NCBI GenBank assembly: GCA_964244955.1
Contig: CAXTKQ010000022.1
Location: forward strand, 1-35,595
Reading direction: 5' to 3'
Length of the DNA: 35,595 nt
Source of the DNA: Mucilaginibacter_A sp964244955
Lineage (GTDB): Bacteria; Bacteroidota; Bacteroidia; Sphingobacteriales; Sphingobacteriaceae
Position numbers and translations under genes: made by a program. Shown here one piece after another: positions 14,643 through 22,543 of this stretch (position 1 is its first letter; each line of letters starts with the position of its first letter). The notes beneath the pieces were generated by a model. The model worked only from the letters and a program-made list of their open reading frames with translations. It was not told the DNA's origin and made no database searches.

Positions 14643-14665
14643 TTAACCGATAAAAACAGTACATG
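14643..14665 (-). repeat. CTGTTTTTA variant motif fused to a start codon
   Basis: Plus strand TTAACCGA then TAAAAACAGTACATG; the last three bases are the ATG start of the divergent esterase gene. Confidence 0.65.
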
Positions 14666-15478
14666 TATTATCCTATATTGAAGCAGGAGATGAGCATTGC
14701 AGAAGAAGTTTTGGCCATCAAATCCGTTTTTTTAGAACGGGAAGTAACGGTTACACTTTTAATCCCTGAAGGGTTTGAAGAACTGGGCAAGACTAACCTT
14801 TTGCTGCTGAACGATGGCCAGGAGCTGGAAAACCTGCAACTTAAAACCACTTTAGAAAAACTGCAAACTAACGGACAAATTTCGCCGGTACTTGTTGCCG
14901 CCATCCACGCCAACGAAGAACGGCAGCAGGAATACGGCGCCGCAGCCATTCTTGATTTTAAAGGCCGCGGAAGCAAAGCTGCAGCCTATACTTCTTTTAT
15001 CGCCCAAGAATTGGTGCCGAAGTTGCAGGAATTTGTCGGGACGATTTCTTTCGACAAAGCTGCGTATGCCGGTTTTTCTTTAGGCGGATTATCTGCCGTG
15101 GATATTGCCTGGAACAACCCGGAGTTGTTTGATAAAGTCGGCGCTTTTTCCGGTTCGTTTTGGTGGCGGAGCAAGGATTTGAACGATGGTTACGACAGCG
15201 AGCAGGACCGCATCATGCACAAAATCATCCGGCAAAAAGAGCATCGGCCGGATTTAAAATTTTGGTTCCAGACCGGCACCAAAGACGAAGCGATGGACCG
15301 CAACGGCAATTTTATTATTGATTCCATTGACGATACCATTGACCTGATCAAAACACTGGAAAACAAGGGTTACAGTCGGCCAGCCGATATTCAATATGTA
15401 GAGATTGTAAACGGAAAACACAATACCGAAACCTGGGCAGCTGCCATGCCTAAATTTTTGGTTTGGGCTTTTGGTTGA
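14663..15478 (+). CDS. Esterase, enterochelin-esterase-like
   Basis: A 271-residue alpha/beta hydrolase resembling the putative esterase family that includes enterochelin esterase and antigen 85. The nucleophile elbow is YAGFSLGGLSAVD (Ser near residue 141), the acid is probably Asp in FQTGTKDEAMDRNG, and the His is in VNGKHNTETW. It lacks a signal peptide. It is transcribed away from the amide-ligase operon, whose first gene is also an esterase, with a shared 125-base spacer. It may serve the same pathway. The start ATG lies within a variant repeat motif. A DUF2281 antitoxin gene begins 24 bases downstream on the same strand. Confidence 0.85.
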   Translation: MYYPILKQEMSIAEEVLAIKSVFLEREVTVTLLIPEGFEELGKTNLLLLNDGQELENLQLKTTLEKLQTNGQISPVLVAAIHANEERQQEYGAAAILDFKGRGSKAAAYTSFIAQELVPKLQEFVGTISFDKAAYAGFSLGGLSAVDIAWNNPELFDKVGAFSGSFWWRSKDLNDGYDSEQDRIMHKIIRQKEHRPDLKFWFQTGTKDEAMDRNGNFIIDSIDDTIDLIKTLENKGYSRPADIQYVEIVNGKHNTETWAAAMPKFLVWAFG

Positions 15479-15502
15479 AATAAAAACTGTTAAATTAGTA
15501 TC

Positions 15503-15898
15503 ATGAAAACGGAATTGATCGAAAAGCTCGAAAAACTGCCTGATTCTTTGCAAAAAGAGGTGGAAGGTTTTGTTGATTTTTTGATTTTTAAAGATCAGAA
15601 AAAGCAGATAAGTTACAATTTATCTTTTAACAATGATAAAGAAGAAACTAATTCTCATAATAATATGAAAAAACAAGATGTTGAAAAACCTAAGCTAAAA
15701 AGAGAATCGGGAGGATTGAAAGATAAAATTTGGATGTCTGATAATTTTGATGAGCCTTTAGAGGAATCATCAAATCAAAAAACGTCGGATCAAAATCCTC
15801 AAAACTCTAAGTCAGGTTTTGGTGGTGGTAAAGGTATTATTGGTTACATGGCTGATGATTTTGATGAGCCATTAGAGGAGTTTAAAGACTATATGTAA
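15503..15898 (+). CDS. DUF2281-type antitoxin with duplicated toxin-binding tail
   Basis: A 131-residue antitoxin of the DUF2281 type, paired with a PIN toxin two bases downstream. The head LIEKLEKLPDSLQKEVEGFV followed by DFL is shared with the antitoxin at 30058. Unlike that 71-residue protein it carries two acidic tails: LKDKIWMSDNFDEPLEES (about residues 72-89) and GYMADDFDEPLEEFKDYM at the C-terminus, separated by a Gln/Asn/Ser/Gly-rich linker. In VapBC-like systems the C-terminal tail wraps around the PIN toxin, so two tails may mean two binding sites per chain or a vestige of gene fusion. It probably represses its own operon, but no DNA-binding fold is recognised. Confidence 0.8.
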   Translation: MKTELIEKLEKLPDSLQKEVEGFVDFLIFKDQKKQISYNLSFNNDKEETNSHNNMKKQDVEKPKLKRESGGLKDKIWMSDNFDEPLEESSNQKTSDQNPQNSKSGFGGGKGIIGYMADDFDEPLEEFKDYM

Positions 15899-15900
15899 GA

Positions 15901-16284
15901 ATGGCATATTTAATTGACACACATGCTTTTTTATGCTATGTAGATGGAAACCCTAATTTATCGGAGAAAGCAAGATCGGTATTAGAAAATACAGGTTGGG
16001 TTAAATGTTTAAGTATTTCAAGCCTTTGGGAAATTGCCATTAAGGAAAGTTTAAATAAGTTGGTTTTAACAAAGCCTTATGAAACACTTTCAGAATATAT
16101 TACCGCTAATAACATTGTTCTCCTGCCTGTTGCGTTTAGTCATCTGCTCCAGCTAAGAAAACTTCCACATCACCACAAAGATCCTTTTGATCGTTTAATG
16201 ATTGCTCAAGCCATAACAGAAGATCTCGCCATAATTTCTAAAGACCAACACTTTAAATCTTATTCCATTAATGTAATTTGGTAG
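15901..16284 (+). CDS. vapC: PIN-domain toxin, VapC-like
   Basis: A 127-residue PIN-domain ribonuclease. The acidic residues of the active site are visible: Asp6 in YLIDTHAFL, Glu in SSLWEIAIKE, Asp in DPFDRLMIAQA, and Asp in ISKDQHF. Length and motif spacing are those of the family, so the toxin looks intact. It follows the DUF2281 antitoxin by two bases and must be co-expressed with it. The likely target is a tRNA or rRNA, as for other VapC proteins, but that is not readable here. A paralogue with the same motifs lies at 30273-30656. Confidence 0.9.
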   Translation: MAYLIDTHAFLCYVDGNPNLSEKARSVLENTGWVKCLSISSLWEIAIKESLNKLVLTKPYETLSEYITANNIVLLPVAFSHLLQLRKLPHHHKDPFDRLMIAQAITEDLAIISKDQHFKSYSINVIW

Positions 16285-16346
16285 TTACCTTTTTGTTATT
16301 AATGGTCATTTCAGTGCTATTTCTTTAAAATCTAATATATTAAAGC

Positions 16347-16354
16347 TACCTTTG
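16347..16354 (+). promoter_or_regulatory. -7 box of typA
   Basis: TACCTTTG, matching TAnnTTTG, ends 24 bases before the typA ATG. A weak TTTCTTT lies at the -33 distance. Confidence 0.55.
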
Positions 16355-16378
16355 CGGCAAATTTATTAAGGCATTTAC

Positions 16379-18190
16379 ATGCAGAAAATTAGAAACATTG
16401 CGATTATCGCACACGTTGACCACGGCAAAACGACGCTGGTTGACAAAATTTTGCACAGTTGTGCTGTTTTCCGAGACAACCAGGAAACCGGTGAACTGAT
16501 TTTAGACAACAATGACTTGGAACGTGAACGTGGCATCACTATCGTTGCCAAAAACGTTTCCGTTAGATATAAAGATGTTAAAATCAACATCATTGATACA
16601 CCTGGCCACGCCGATTTTGGCGGCGAGGTAGAACGTGTTTTAAAAATGGCCGATGGTGTGCTTCTTTTAGTGGATGCTTTTGAAGGTGCCATGCCGCAAA
16701 CCCGTTTTGTAACGCAAAAAGCTTTGGCTTTAGGTTTAAAACCAATTGTGGTGGTAAACAAAGTGGATAAAGAAAACTGCCGCCCGGAAGAAGTTTACGA
16801 ACAGATTTTCGAACTGTTCTATAACTTGGGCGCAACAGAAGACCAGTTGGATTTCCCTGTGATTTACGGTTCTTCTAAACAAGGCTGGATGAGCACGGAT
16901 TGGAAAAAACCAACTGAAGATATTTTTCCTTTGATGGATGCTATTTTGGCAAACATTCCGCCGGCACCGATACAGGAAGGCACTTTGCAAATGCAAATCA
17001 CTTCGCTGGATTATTCTTCCTTTGTTGGCCGTATTGCCATTGGCCGTGTTGCCCGCGGAACAGTTAAAGAAAACCAGCCGGTATCGTTGGTAAAACGCGA
17101 CGGGACGATCCAAAAATCAAGGATAAAAGAACTATATACTTTTGAAGGTTTGGGCAAATTGAAAGCTACCGAAGTAAGTTCTGGCGATATTTGCGCCGTT
17201 GTTGGTATTGAAGGTTTTGATATTGGCGATACCATTGCTGATTTTGATAAACCGGAAGCGTTGGAGGTCATCCACATTGACGAGCCAACGATGAATATGT
17301 TGTTCACCATCAACAACTCTCCGTTTTTTGGAAAAGAAGGCAAGTTTGTAACTTCCCGCCATTTGCGCGACCGTTTGTACAAGGAAATGGAGAAAAACCT
17401 GGCCTTGAAAGTAATCGAGACCGAATCTCCTGATTCTTACCTGGTTTACGGCCGTGGCATTTTGCACTTGTCGGTTTTGATTGAAACGATGCGCCGCGAA
17501 GGCTACGAATTGCAGGTTGGCCAGCCACAAGTAATCATCAAAGAAATTGATGGCGAAAAATGCGAGCCGATTGAAACTTTAATTGTGGACGTTCCGGGCG
17601 ATGTTGCCGGTAAAGTAATCGAGTTGGTAACGCAACGCAAAGGCGATTTGCTGATTATGGAACCAAAAGGAGATTTGCAGCATTTAGAGTTTGATATCCC
17701 GGCACGTGGCATTATCGGTTTGCGTAATAACGTGTTGACTGCAACTGGCGGCGAAGCCATTATGGCGCACCGTTTTAAAGCTTACGAACCTTGGAAAGGC
17801 CATATTCCGGGCCGTTTAAATGGGGTTTTGGTTTCGATGGATACCGGTAAAACAACTGCTTTTGCGATTGATAAATTACAGGACCGCGGCCGTTTCCACA
17901 TTGATCCGGGTGTAGATATTTACGAAGGACAAGTTTTAGGCGAGCACATCCGCGATAACGATTTGGTGATCAACCTGACCAAAGGCAAGCAGTTAACCAA
18001 CATGCGTGCTTCCGGAAGCGATACCAACGTTCGTATTGCGCCAGCTATTAAATTTTCTTTAGAAGAATCCATGGAATACATCCAGGCTGATGAATACATC
18101 GAAGTTACGCCGCAAAGTATCCGCTTGCGTAAAATCTTTTTGAACGAAGGCGAAAGAAGAAACAACGCTAAGAAGTTTGTAAATCAGTAA
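16379..18190 (+). CDS. typA: GTP-binding protein TypA/BipA
   Basis: A 603-residue translational GTPase of full family length. The G-domain motifs are all present: AHVDHGKTT (G1), RGITI (G2), DTPGHADF (G3) and NKVDK (G4). They are followed by EF-G-like beta-barrel and alpha/beta domains and the BipA-specific C-terminal domain (ARGIIGLRNNVLTATGGEA, RASGSDTNV). BipA binds the 70S ribosome and helps 50S assembly and stress or cold adaptation in other bacteria. It stands alone, with a TACCTTTG -7 box upstream and a strong terminator downstream at 18212-18242. Confidence 0.97.
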   Translation: MQKIRNIAIIAHVDHGKTTLVDKILHSCAVFRDNQETGELILDNNDLERERGITIVAKNVSVRYKDVKINIIDTPGHADFGGEVERVLKMADGVLLLVDAFEGAMPQTRFVTQKALALGLKPIVVVNKVDKENCRPEEVYEQIFELFYNLGATEDQLDFPVIYGSSKQGWMSTDWKKPTEDIFPLMDAILANIPPAPIQEGTLQMQITSLDYSSFVGRIAIGRVARGTVKENQPVSLVKRDGTIQKSRIKELYTFEGLGKLKATEVSSGDICAVVGIEGFDIGDTIADFDKPEALEVIHIDEPTMNMLFTINNSPFFGKEGKFVTSRHLRDRLYKEMEKNLALKVIETESPDSYLVYGRGILHLSVLIETMRREGYELQVGQPQVIIKEIDGEKCEPIETLIVDVPGDVAGKVIELVTQRKGDLLIMEPKGDLQHLEFDIPARGIIGLRNNVLTATGGEAIMAHRFKAYEPWKGHIPGRLNGVLVSMDTGKTTAFAIDKLQDRGRFHIDPGVDIYEGQVLGEHIRDNDLVINLTKGKQLTNMRASGSDTNVRIAPAIKFSLEESMEYIQADEYIEVTPQSIRLRKIFLNEGERRNNAKKFVNQ

Positions 18191-18211
18191 GTAAAAGTTA
18201 ATTATATCGAA

Positions 18212-18242
18212 AGCCTTTAGTTAAAAACTAAAGGCTTTTTTT
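18212..18242 (+). terminator. Rho-independent terminator of typA
   Basis: An 11-bp stem AGCCTTTAGTT/AACTAAAGGCT with an AAA loop, followed by seven T. It starts 22 bases past the typA stop. Confidence 0.92.
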
Positions 18243-18276
18243 ATGGGCAATATTTTGTAAAGGATTGTGAAACCAA

Positions 18277-18300
18277 ATGCTTCTTTTACCACCTGTTTTT
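18277..18300 (+). repeat. CTTCTTTTA motif, forward copy
   Basis: ATGCTTCTTTTACCACC followed by TGTTTTT; it lies between the typA terminator and the 3' end of the flippase gene, two bases from its stop. Confidence 0.75.
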
Positions 18301-18302
18301 CA

Positions 18303-19781
18303 TTAACCTTTAAACTTCAGCAAATACTTCTTCATAATAATCGTAATATCTTCAGAAAGGTTTAAATAGTAAACGGCCGTTACATAAAAAAGGGTGATAA
18401 AAGGAGTACGGACAATCGTATCAACAATATAGTTATCCATCTTAGGAACGATAAACAGCGATAAATAATAAACCAAAACGCCCAATAAAATACAAACTAA
18501 ACTCTTGTAATCAAAAGGCTGCATCCGGTAAACAATCAAAATAAAAACAAACCTGAAAAGGTTAAAAACCAGCAATGTAATGGCCGAAGCAATGGCCGCG
18601 CCGGTAATTCCATAGATCGGGATCAACCATAAATTGGCTAAAACCGTAACGCCAACCAACAGCAAATTAAACAAAGAATCGTATTTAAAGTATTTGGATG
18701 TTCCAAGTATTACACCGTTAATTCCGGTTGCAGAATCTATCAAAAAGCCAAGGCTTACAAAAAAGATTACATATTTTCCACCTGCATATTCCGGTGGAAG
18801 CACTTGAAAAATGTTATCAATATTTGCCCAAATAATAATGAAGATAAACAAAGCACTAATGAGTTGATTAATACAACTTTTATCGTAAACACTTTTGATA
18901 TTTTTAAGATCATTCGTTTTCCAAGATTCCGCTACAATTGTGTAAGAAATGCTGTATAAAGACCGCGAAGGCAACGCAATTACCGTTGCAAAATAAAAAG
19001 CAATGGTGTAAATTCCGGTTTCGCCTAAACCGTATTTTTTAAAGATAATGTATGAATCAATGTTCTGGATAATCAGCGGGGCGGAGCCGGTGATAATTGC
19101 AAAAAAGCAAATGTTAATTAGTTTTCTGGTGATAGTTTTATCCAAAAATTTAAAATCAGGTTTTAAGTGAAGCTGCTTGTTTTCGATCAATCTAATGATA
19201 ATTAAAATGGTTGGAATTATATTGACCAGCAACCACAAAACCATAAAAACCGGAAAACTTACGAGTTTAAAATAAATGAGCAATATCGAAATCAGGATGA
19301 AAATCCGTTTGGTAAATTCCTTTAAAATCAAACCTAACGTAATGTTGTACAACATGCGCGCGTACAAATCGAACACGTTAAAAAACAGCGTAAAAAAAGT
19401 AAGCGGAACTAAATACCAATAATACTTTTCAAAAAGCGGCGATTTGTGCGACTTTTCGCTAATGATTTCATTTTTGAAAACATAAGCCAGCATTGTAAAC
19501 AAAATAATCCCGACAAAAGAAACCGCACAAGCTAAAAATAAGTAACCGTGGTGCTTTTTTTCTTCGCTTCGGAAATAAGGAAAATAGCGCGCTGTTCCGT
19601 TAAAACCTAAAATCGAAAATTGGGCAAACATCAGCGAAAACGAACCTAATATTCCCGTCAACCCAACTTGTTCAATGGTTAACGCATGCGGCTGGATGAT
19701 GTTGACCGTGAGAAAACCAATCAACACACCTAAATACGAAAAAATAGTGCCTTTAATGGTTTGTCGGATAATGATGCCCAT
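18303..19781 (-). CDS. Polysaccharide flippase, Wzx/MATE-like
   Basis: A 492-residue integral membrane protein with about 12-14 helices and no soluble domain, typical of oligosaccharide flippases of the Wzx/PST family. The N-terminus IIIRQTIKGTIFSYLGVLIG is characteristic: a short basic start and a long first helix. It would flip lipid-linked repeat units across the inner membrane. It is transcribed divergently from a run of glycosyltransferases and methyltransferases that would assemble those units. The 63-base spacer to the first glycosyltransferase holds an inverted repeat at 19796-19825. Confidence 0.88.
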   Translation of the reverse strand: MGIIIRQTIKGTIFSYLGVLIGFLTVNIIQPHALTIEQVGLTGILGSFSLMFAQFSILGFNGTARYFPYFRSEEKKHHGYLFLACAVSFVGIILFTMLAYVFKNEIISEKSHKSPLFEKYYWYLVPLTFFTLFFNVFDLYARMLYNITLGLILKEFTKRIFILISILLIYFKLVSFPVFMVLWLLVNIIPTILIIIRLIENKQLHLKPDFKFLDKTITRKLINICFFAIITGSAPLIIQNIDSYIIFKKYGLGETGIYTIAFYFATVIALPSRSLYSISYTIVAESWKTNDLKNIKSVYDKSCINQLISALFIFIIIWANIDNIFQVLPPEYAGGKYVIFFVSLGFLIDSATGINGVILGTSKYFKYDSLFNLLLVGVTVLANLWLIPIYGITGAAIASAITLLVFNLFRFVFILIVYRMQPFDYKSLVCILLGVLVYYLSLFIVPKMDNYIVDTIVRTPFITLFYVTAVYYLNLSEDITIIMKKYLLKFKG

Positions 19782-19795
19782 GCAATTTAAAGTAG

Positions 19796-19825
19796 TTTTA
19801 ACGGCCCGATTTTTTGCCGTTAAAA
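19796..19825. promoter_or_regulatory. Inverted repeat in the divergent flippase/glycosyltransferase spacer
   Basis: TTTTAACGG (19796-19804), a 12-base loop, then CCGTTAAAA (19817-19825). It lies between two divergent starts, where an operator would be expected. Confidence 0.4.
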
Positions 19826-19828
19826 TGA

Positions 19829-19836
19829 TATTTTTG
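19829..19836 (+). promoter_or_regulatory. -7-like box of the glycosyltransferase gene
   Basis: TATTTTTG, matching TAnnTTTG, ends eight bases before the ATG at 19845. The -33 part is weak. Confidence 0.35.
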
Positions 19837-19844
19837 AAAACTTC

Positions 19845-20868
19845 ATGGCAAAGATAAAATATAACGTGTGTGTGGTAACGGTTACTTATGGAAATCGCTG
19901 GGCTTTTTTAAAACAGGTCATCGCACAAACGTTGTCTTTTACACAGGTTGCGCAAATAGTTGTGGTAAACAACGCATCAGATTATGATGTTGCAGAAAAT
20001 GTGAAGGAATCTGATTCCGAAAAAATCATCATTTTAAATAATTCTNNNNNNNNNNGAAAATTTAGGTTCGGCAGGCGGTTACAGGCAAGGTATAAATTAT
20101 GCAAGTAAAAACAGTATGGCCGATTTTATTTGGTTGCTGGATGACGATAACGTGCCGGAAACAAACGCGCTGACCAATCTTTTAACTAATTGGGACGAAA
20201 TTGAAGGCGCAAACAACAAAAAAGCCTTGTATTGCCTTCGGGAAGACCGCATCAACCATATCAAAATTGCACAAGGCGAAAACCCTTACCGTTATTATTT
20301 GGTGCCCGATAATTTTATGGGCTTCGATATTTTCAACATTTTAAACAATCAATATTACAAGCTGCGCGATAAGTTTGGCGGCCAAAAGACTTTTAAAAAA
20401 TACGTGCAATTGCCTTATGTTCCTTACGGTGGTTTGTTGCTGCATCAATCTATAATTGCCAAAATTGGATTGCCAAACGAAGCATTCTATTTGTATGTTG
20501 ATGATTCTGAATATTCGTACCGTATCACCCAAAATAATGGTGCAATTTGGCTCGTTCCAAGTTGTAAAATTATTGATGTAGACCAGTCGCAAGGTTTAAA
20601 TTATCTACCTAAACACTTTCATTCGCGTTTGTTGGACCAATGGAATTTCAGAACATATTATGCGGTGCGCAACCGCCTATATTTCTACTCGCACGTTGCC
20701 GTAAAAAATAAATTGGTGTTCGGCATCAATAAATTTTTATATTTAATGTACTTAAAAACTGTAAGCTTGCCCAGTTCCAAAACCAAACAATACCGGCAAT
20801 TTTTAACAGCCGTTAACGATGGTTTGGAAGGCAAATTGGGCAAGGCAAACCCGGGGAAATTTGAATGA
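19845..20868 (+). CDS. Glycosyltransferase family 2, galactofuranosyltransferase-like (interrupted by assembly gap)
   Basis: A GT2 glycosyltransferase starting at ATG 19845 (MAKIKYNVCVVTVTYGNR). Ten N at 20046-20055 shift the frame; removing them joins NNS to ENLGSAGGYRQG, exactly the nucleotide-sugar motif expected (N-x-N-x-GGxGG-like), to give about 338 residues. The metal-binding DDD lies in IWLLDDDNVPET, followed by LYVDDSEYSYR, as in GlfT2-like and rhamnosyl/galactofuranosyl transferases. It would add a sugar to the lipid-linked repeat unit. The 3' end overlaps the next gene by four bases. A -7-like TATTTTTG lies just upstream of the start. Confidence 0.85.
20046..20055. other. Assembly gap, ten N
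   Basis: Ten N inside the glycosyltransferase gene; deletion restores the frame and a conserved motif. Confidence 0.95.
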
Positions 20869-21614
20869 CTGAACTAAAAAGATACCACATGATACAAGCT
20901 TGTATTGATGTGATTGCAAAGCGAAAAAAAGTTAATTATTTCGAAGTTGGCGTTCAAACCGGCTTTTGTTTTTTCAAAATTAAAGCTGACCGTAAAGTTG
21001 CCATTGATCCGCATTTTCTAATCAAAACAACCAAAAAAGTAAAAGCGTATCTTCGAAATCCGTCCAACTTTAACAACCGGTTTTTTGAGTTGACGAGCGA
21101 TGATTTTTTTAATCAGCAAGCAGCTTACATCAAAAAAATTGGCGGCATTGATGTGATTTTTATTGATGGTTTGCATTTGTACGAACAGGTTGCAACCGAC
21201 ATCAACAACGCGTTGCAATATTTAAACAAAGGCGGCGTGATTTTGATCCATGATTGTAACCCATTGTCCGAAGCTGCGGCAATTCGTGCCTATTCTTCGG
21301 AAGAAGCGGCGCGGGCAAATCATTCGGAATGGGCCAATCAATGGAACGGCGACGTTTGGAAAGCGATTGTGAAGTTCCGTTCCGAAAGAAAAGATTTGGA
21401 AATCAAAGTTTTTAATTGCGATCATGGCATCGGAATGGTGCGGCCCGGAAAACCGGAAAACTCGTTGGATTATTCCAAAGAGCAAGTTGAAAATTTGATT
21501 TACCAGGATTTGAAAGCCAAGCGGGAACAGCTTTTAAATTTGAAAAGCCCGGAAACGTTTTCTGATTTCATCCAGGATTTTGAAAAGAATTTGAAGCAGG
21601 AAGTTTTGGTTTAA
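20865..21614 (+). CDS. Class I SAM-dependent methyltransferase
   Basis: A 249-residue protein of the methyltransferase-24 type. Motif I is the shortened NYFEVGVQTGFCF, followed by VAIDPHF (acid of motif II), the DVIFIDGLHLYEQV segment and GGVILIHDCNP. Such proteins are frequent in polysaccharide loci, where they O-methylate sugars, but the acceptor cannot be read. The ATG overlaps the stop of the preceding glycosyltransferase (ATGA), so the two are translationally coupled. An inverted motif pair follows its stop. Confidence 0.82.
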   Translation: MTELKRYHMIQACIDVIAKRKKVNYFEVGVQTGFCFFKIKADRKVAIDPHFLIKTTKKVKAYLRNPSNFNNRFFELTSDDFFNQQAAYIKKIGGIDVIFIDGLHLYEQVATDINNALQYLNKGGVILIHDCNPLSEAAAIRAYSSEEAARANHSEWANQWNGDVWKAIVKFRSERKDLEIKVFNCDHGIGMVRPGKPENSLDYSKEQVENLIYQDLKAKREQLLNLKSPETFSDFIQDFEKNLKQEVLV

Positions 21615-21639
21615 GATGAATTTTATGCTAATCTTTTTT

Positions 21640-21724
21640 ATGCTTCTTTTAGCACATAAAAAAACATTATTTGTAAATGCTGTTAAGGTTACAGGCACCA
21701 ATTTTATGCCGGTAAAAGAAGCAT
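21640..21724. repeat. Inverted pair of CTTCTTTTA motifs enclosing about 41 bases
   Basis: Left half ATGCTTCTTTTAGCACATAA (continuing AA, 21640-21661), identical to 5459-5480. Right half TTTATGCCGG then TAAAAGAAGCAT (21703-21724), identical to 5629-5650. It lies between two methyltransferase genes on the same strand. Confidence 0.85.
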
Positions 21725-21745
21725 ATATTTTAATTAAAAACCTGA

Positions 21746-22519
21746 ATGCTTGAAACGATTTCTCGCGGAAATATCATCACCGCCTACGATAACTTCTACC
21801 AAAACCACGACGAGGCCTGGCGCATGTTGGGCGCCAAATACAAGGCGCAAAACATTGCGGACGTTTGTAAAGGCAGGCAATTTTTAAAAGTGCTGGAAGT
21901 TGGCGCAGGCGATGGCAGCATTTTATATTATTTGGACCAATGGGATTTTGCGCCGGAATTACATGCAATAGAAATTTCTGAAAGCGGCGTGGAACATATC
22001 AAAAGCCGGAATTTAAAAAGTGTAAAATCTGTAAGCGCTTTTGATGGTTATCACATTCCTTTTGAAGACCAAACTTTTGACCTGGTGATTTTGGCCCACG
22101 TTTTGGAACATGTAGAATACGAAAGGACGTTGCTGCGCGAACTGAAAAGGATTTCGAAATTTCAAGTGATTGAAGTGCCCCGCGACTATCGTTTTGGTGT
22201 GGATAAACGCATCAACCATTTTTTGGCTTACGGGCATTTGAATGTTTACACGCCAAGTTCGCTGCGTTATTTGTTGCGGTCGGAAGGGTTTGAGGTTCTG
22301 GCCGATAAAACTTCCATGATTACGCCGGAAGTAACGCGCTTTAATAATTTTACCAATCAAAAGAAGCATCAAAGTTTTTTTGCTAACTTTAAAATTACGG
22401 CCGAGTATCAGCTTAAACAAATTTTAAACCGGCTGATGGGCAAAAAAACCCAAGAGAAATTTGCCAATGCTTATACCGTTTTGTGCAGCGCAACAGATAA
22501 AACTCCGAAAATTTTTTAA
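21746..22519 (+). CDS. Class I SAM-dependent methyltransferase
   Basis: A 257-residue methyltransferase-11-like protein. Motif I is VLEVGAGDGSILYYL (glycine-rich loop for SAM), the motif II acid is in LHAIEISESG, motif post-II is PFEDQTFDLVILAHVLEHV, and a later stretch IEVPRDYRFG fits the family. It belongs to the polysaccharide cluster and would methylate a sugar or a lipid-linked intermediate; the target is unknown. The start at ATG 21746 is 21 bases after a motif copy. Confidence 0.85.
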   Translation: MLETISRGNIITAYDNFYQNHDEAWRMLGAKYKAQNIADVCKGRQFLKVLEVGAGDGSILYYLDQWDFAPELHAIEISESGVEHIKSRNLKSVKSVSAFDGYHIPFEDQTFDLVILAHVLEHVEYERTLLRELKRISKFQVIEVPRDYRFGVDKRINHFLAYGHLNVYTPSSLRYLLRSEGFEVLADKTSMITPEVTRFNNFTNQKKHQSFFANFKITAEYQLKQILNRLMGKKTQEKFANAYTVLCSATDKTPKIF

Positions 22520-22520
22520 T

Positions 22521-22543
22521 TTTTATACGATAAAAACAGCATG
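22521..22543 (-). repeat. CTGTTTTTA variant motif fused to a start codon
   Basis: Plus strand TTTTATACGA then TAAAAACAGCATG; the final ATG (22541-22543) is the start of the next gene, and the motif begins two bases after the previous stop. Confidence 0.75.
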
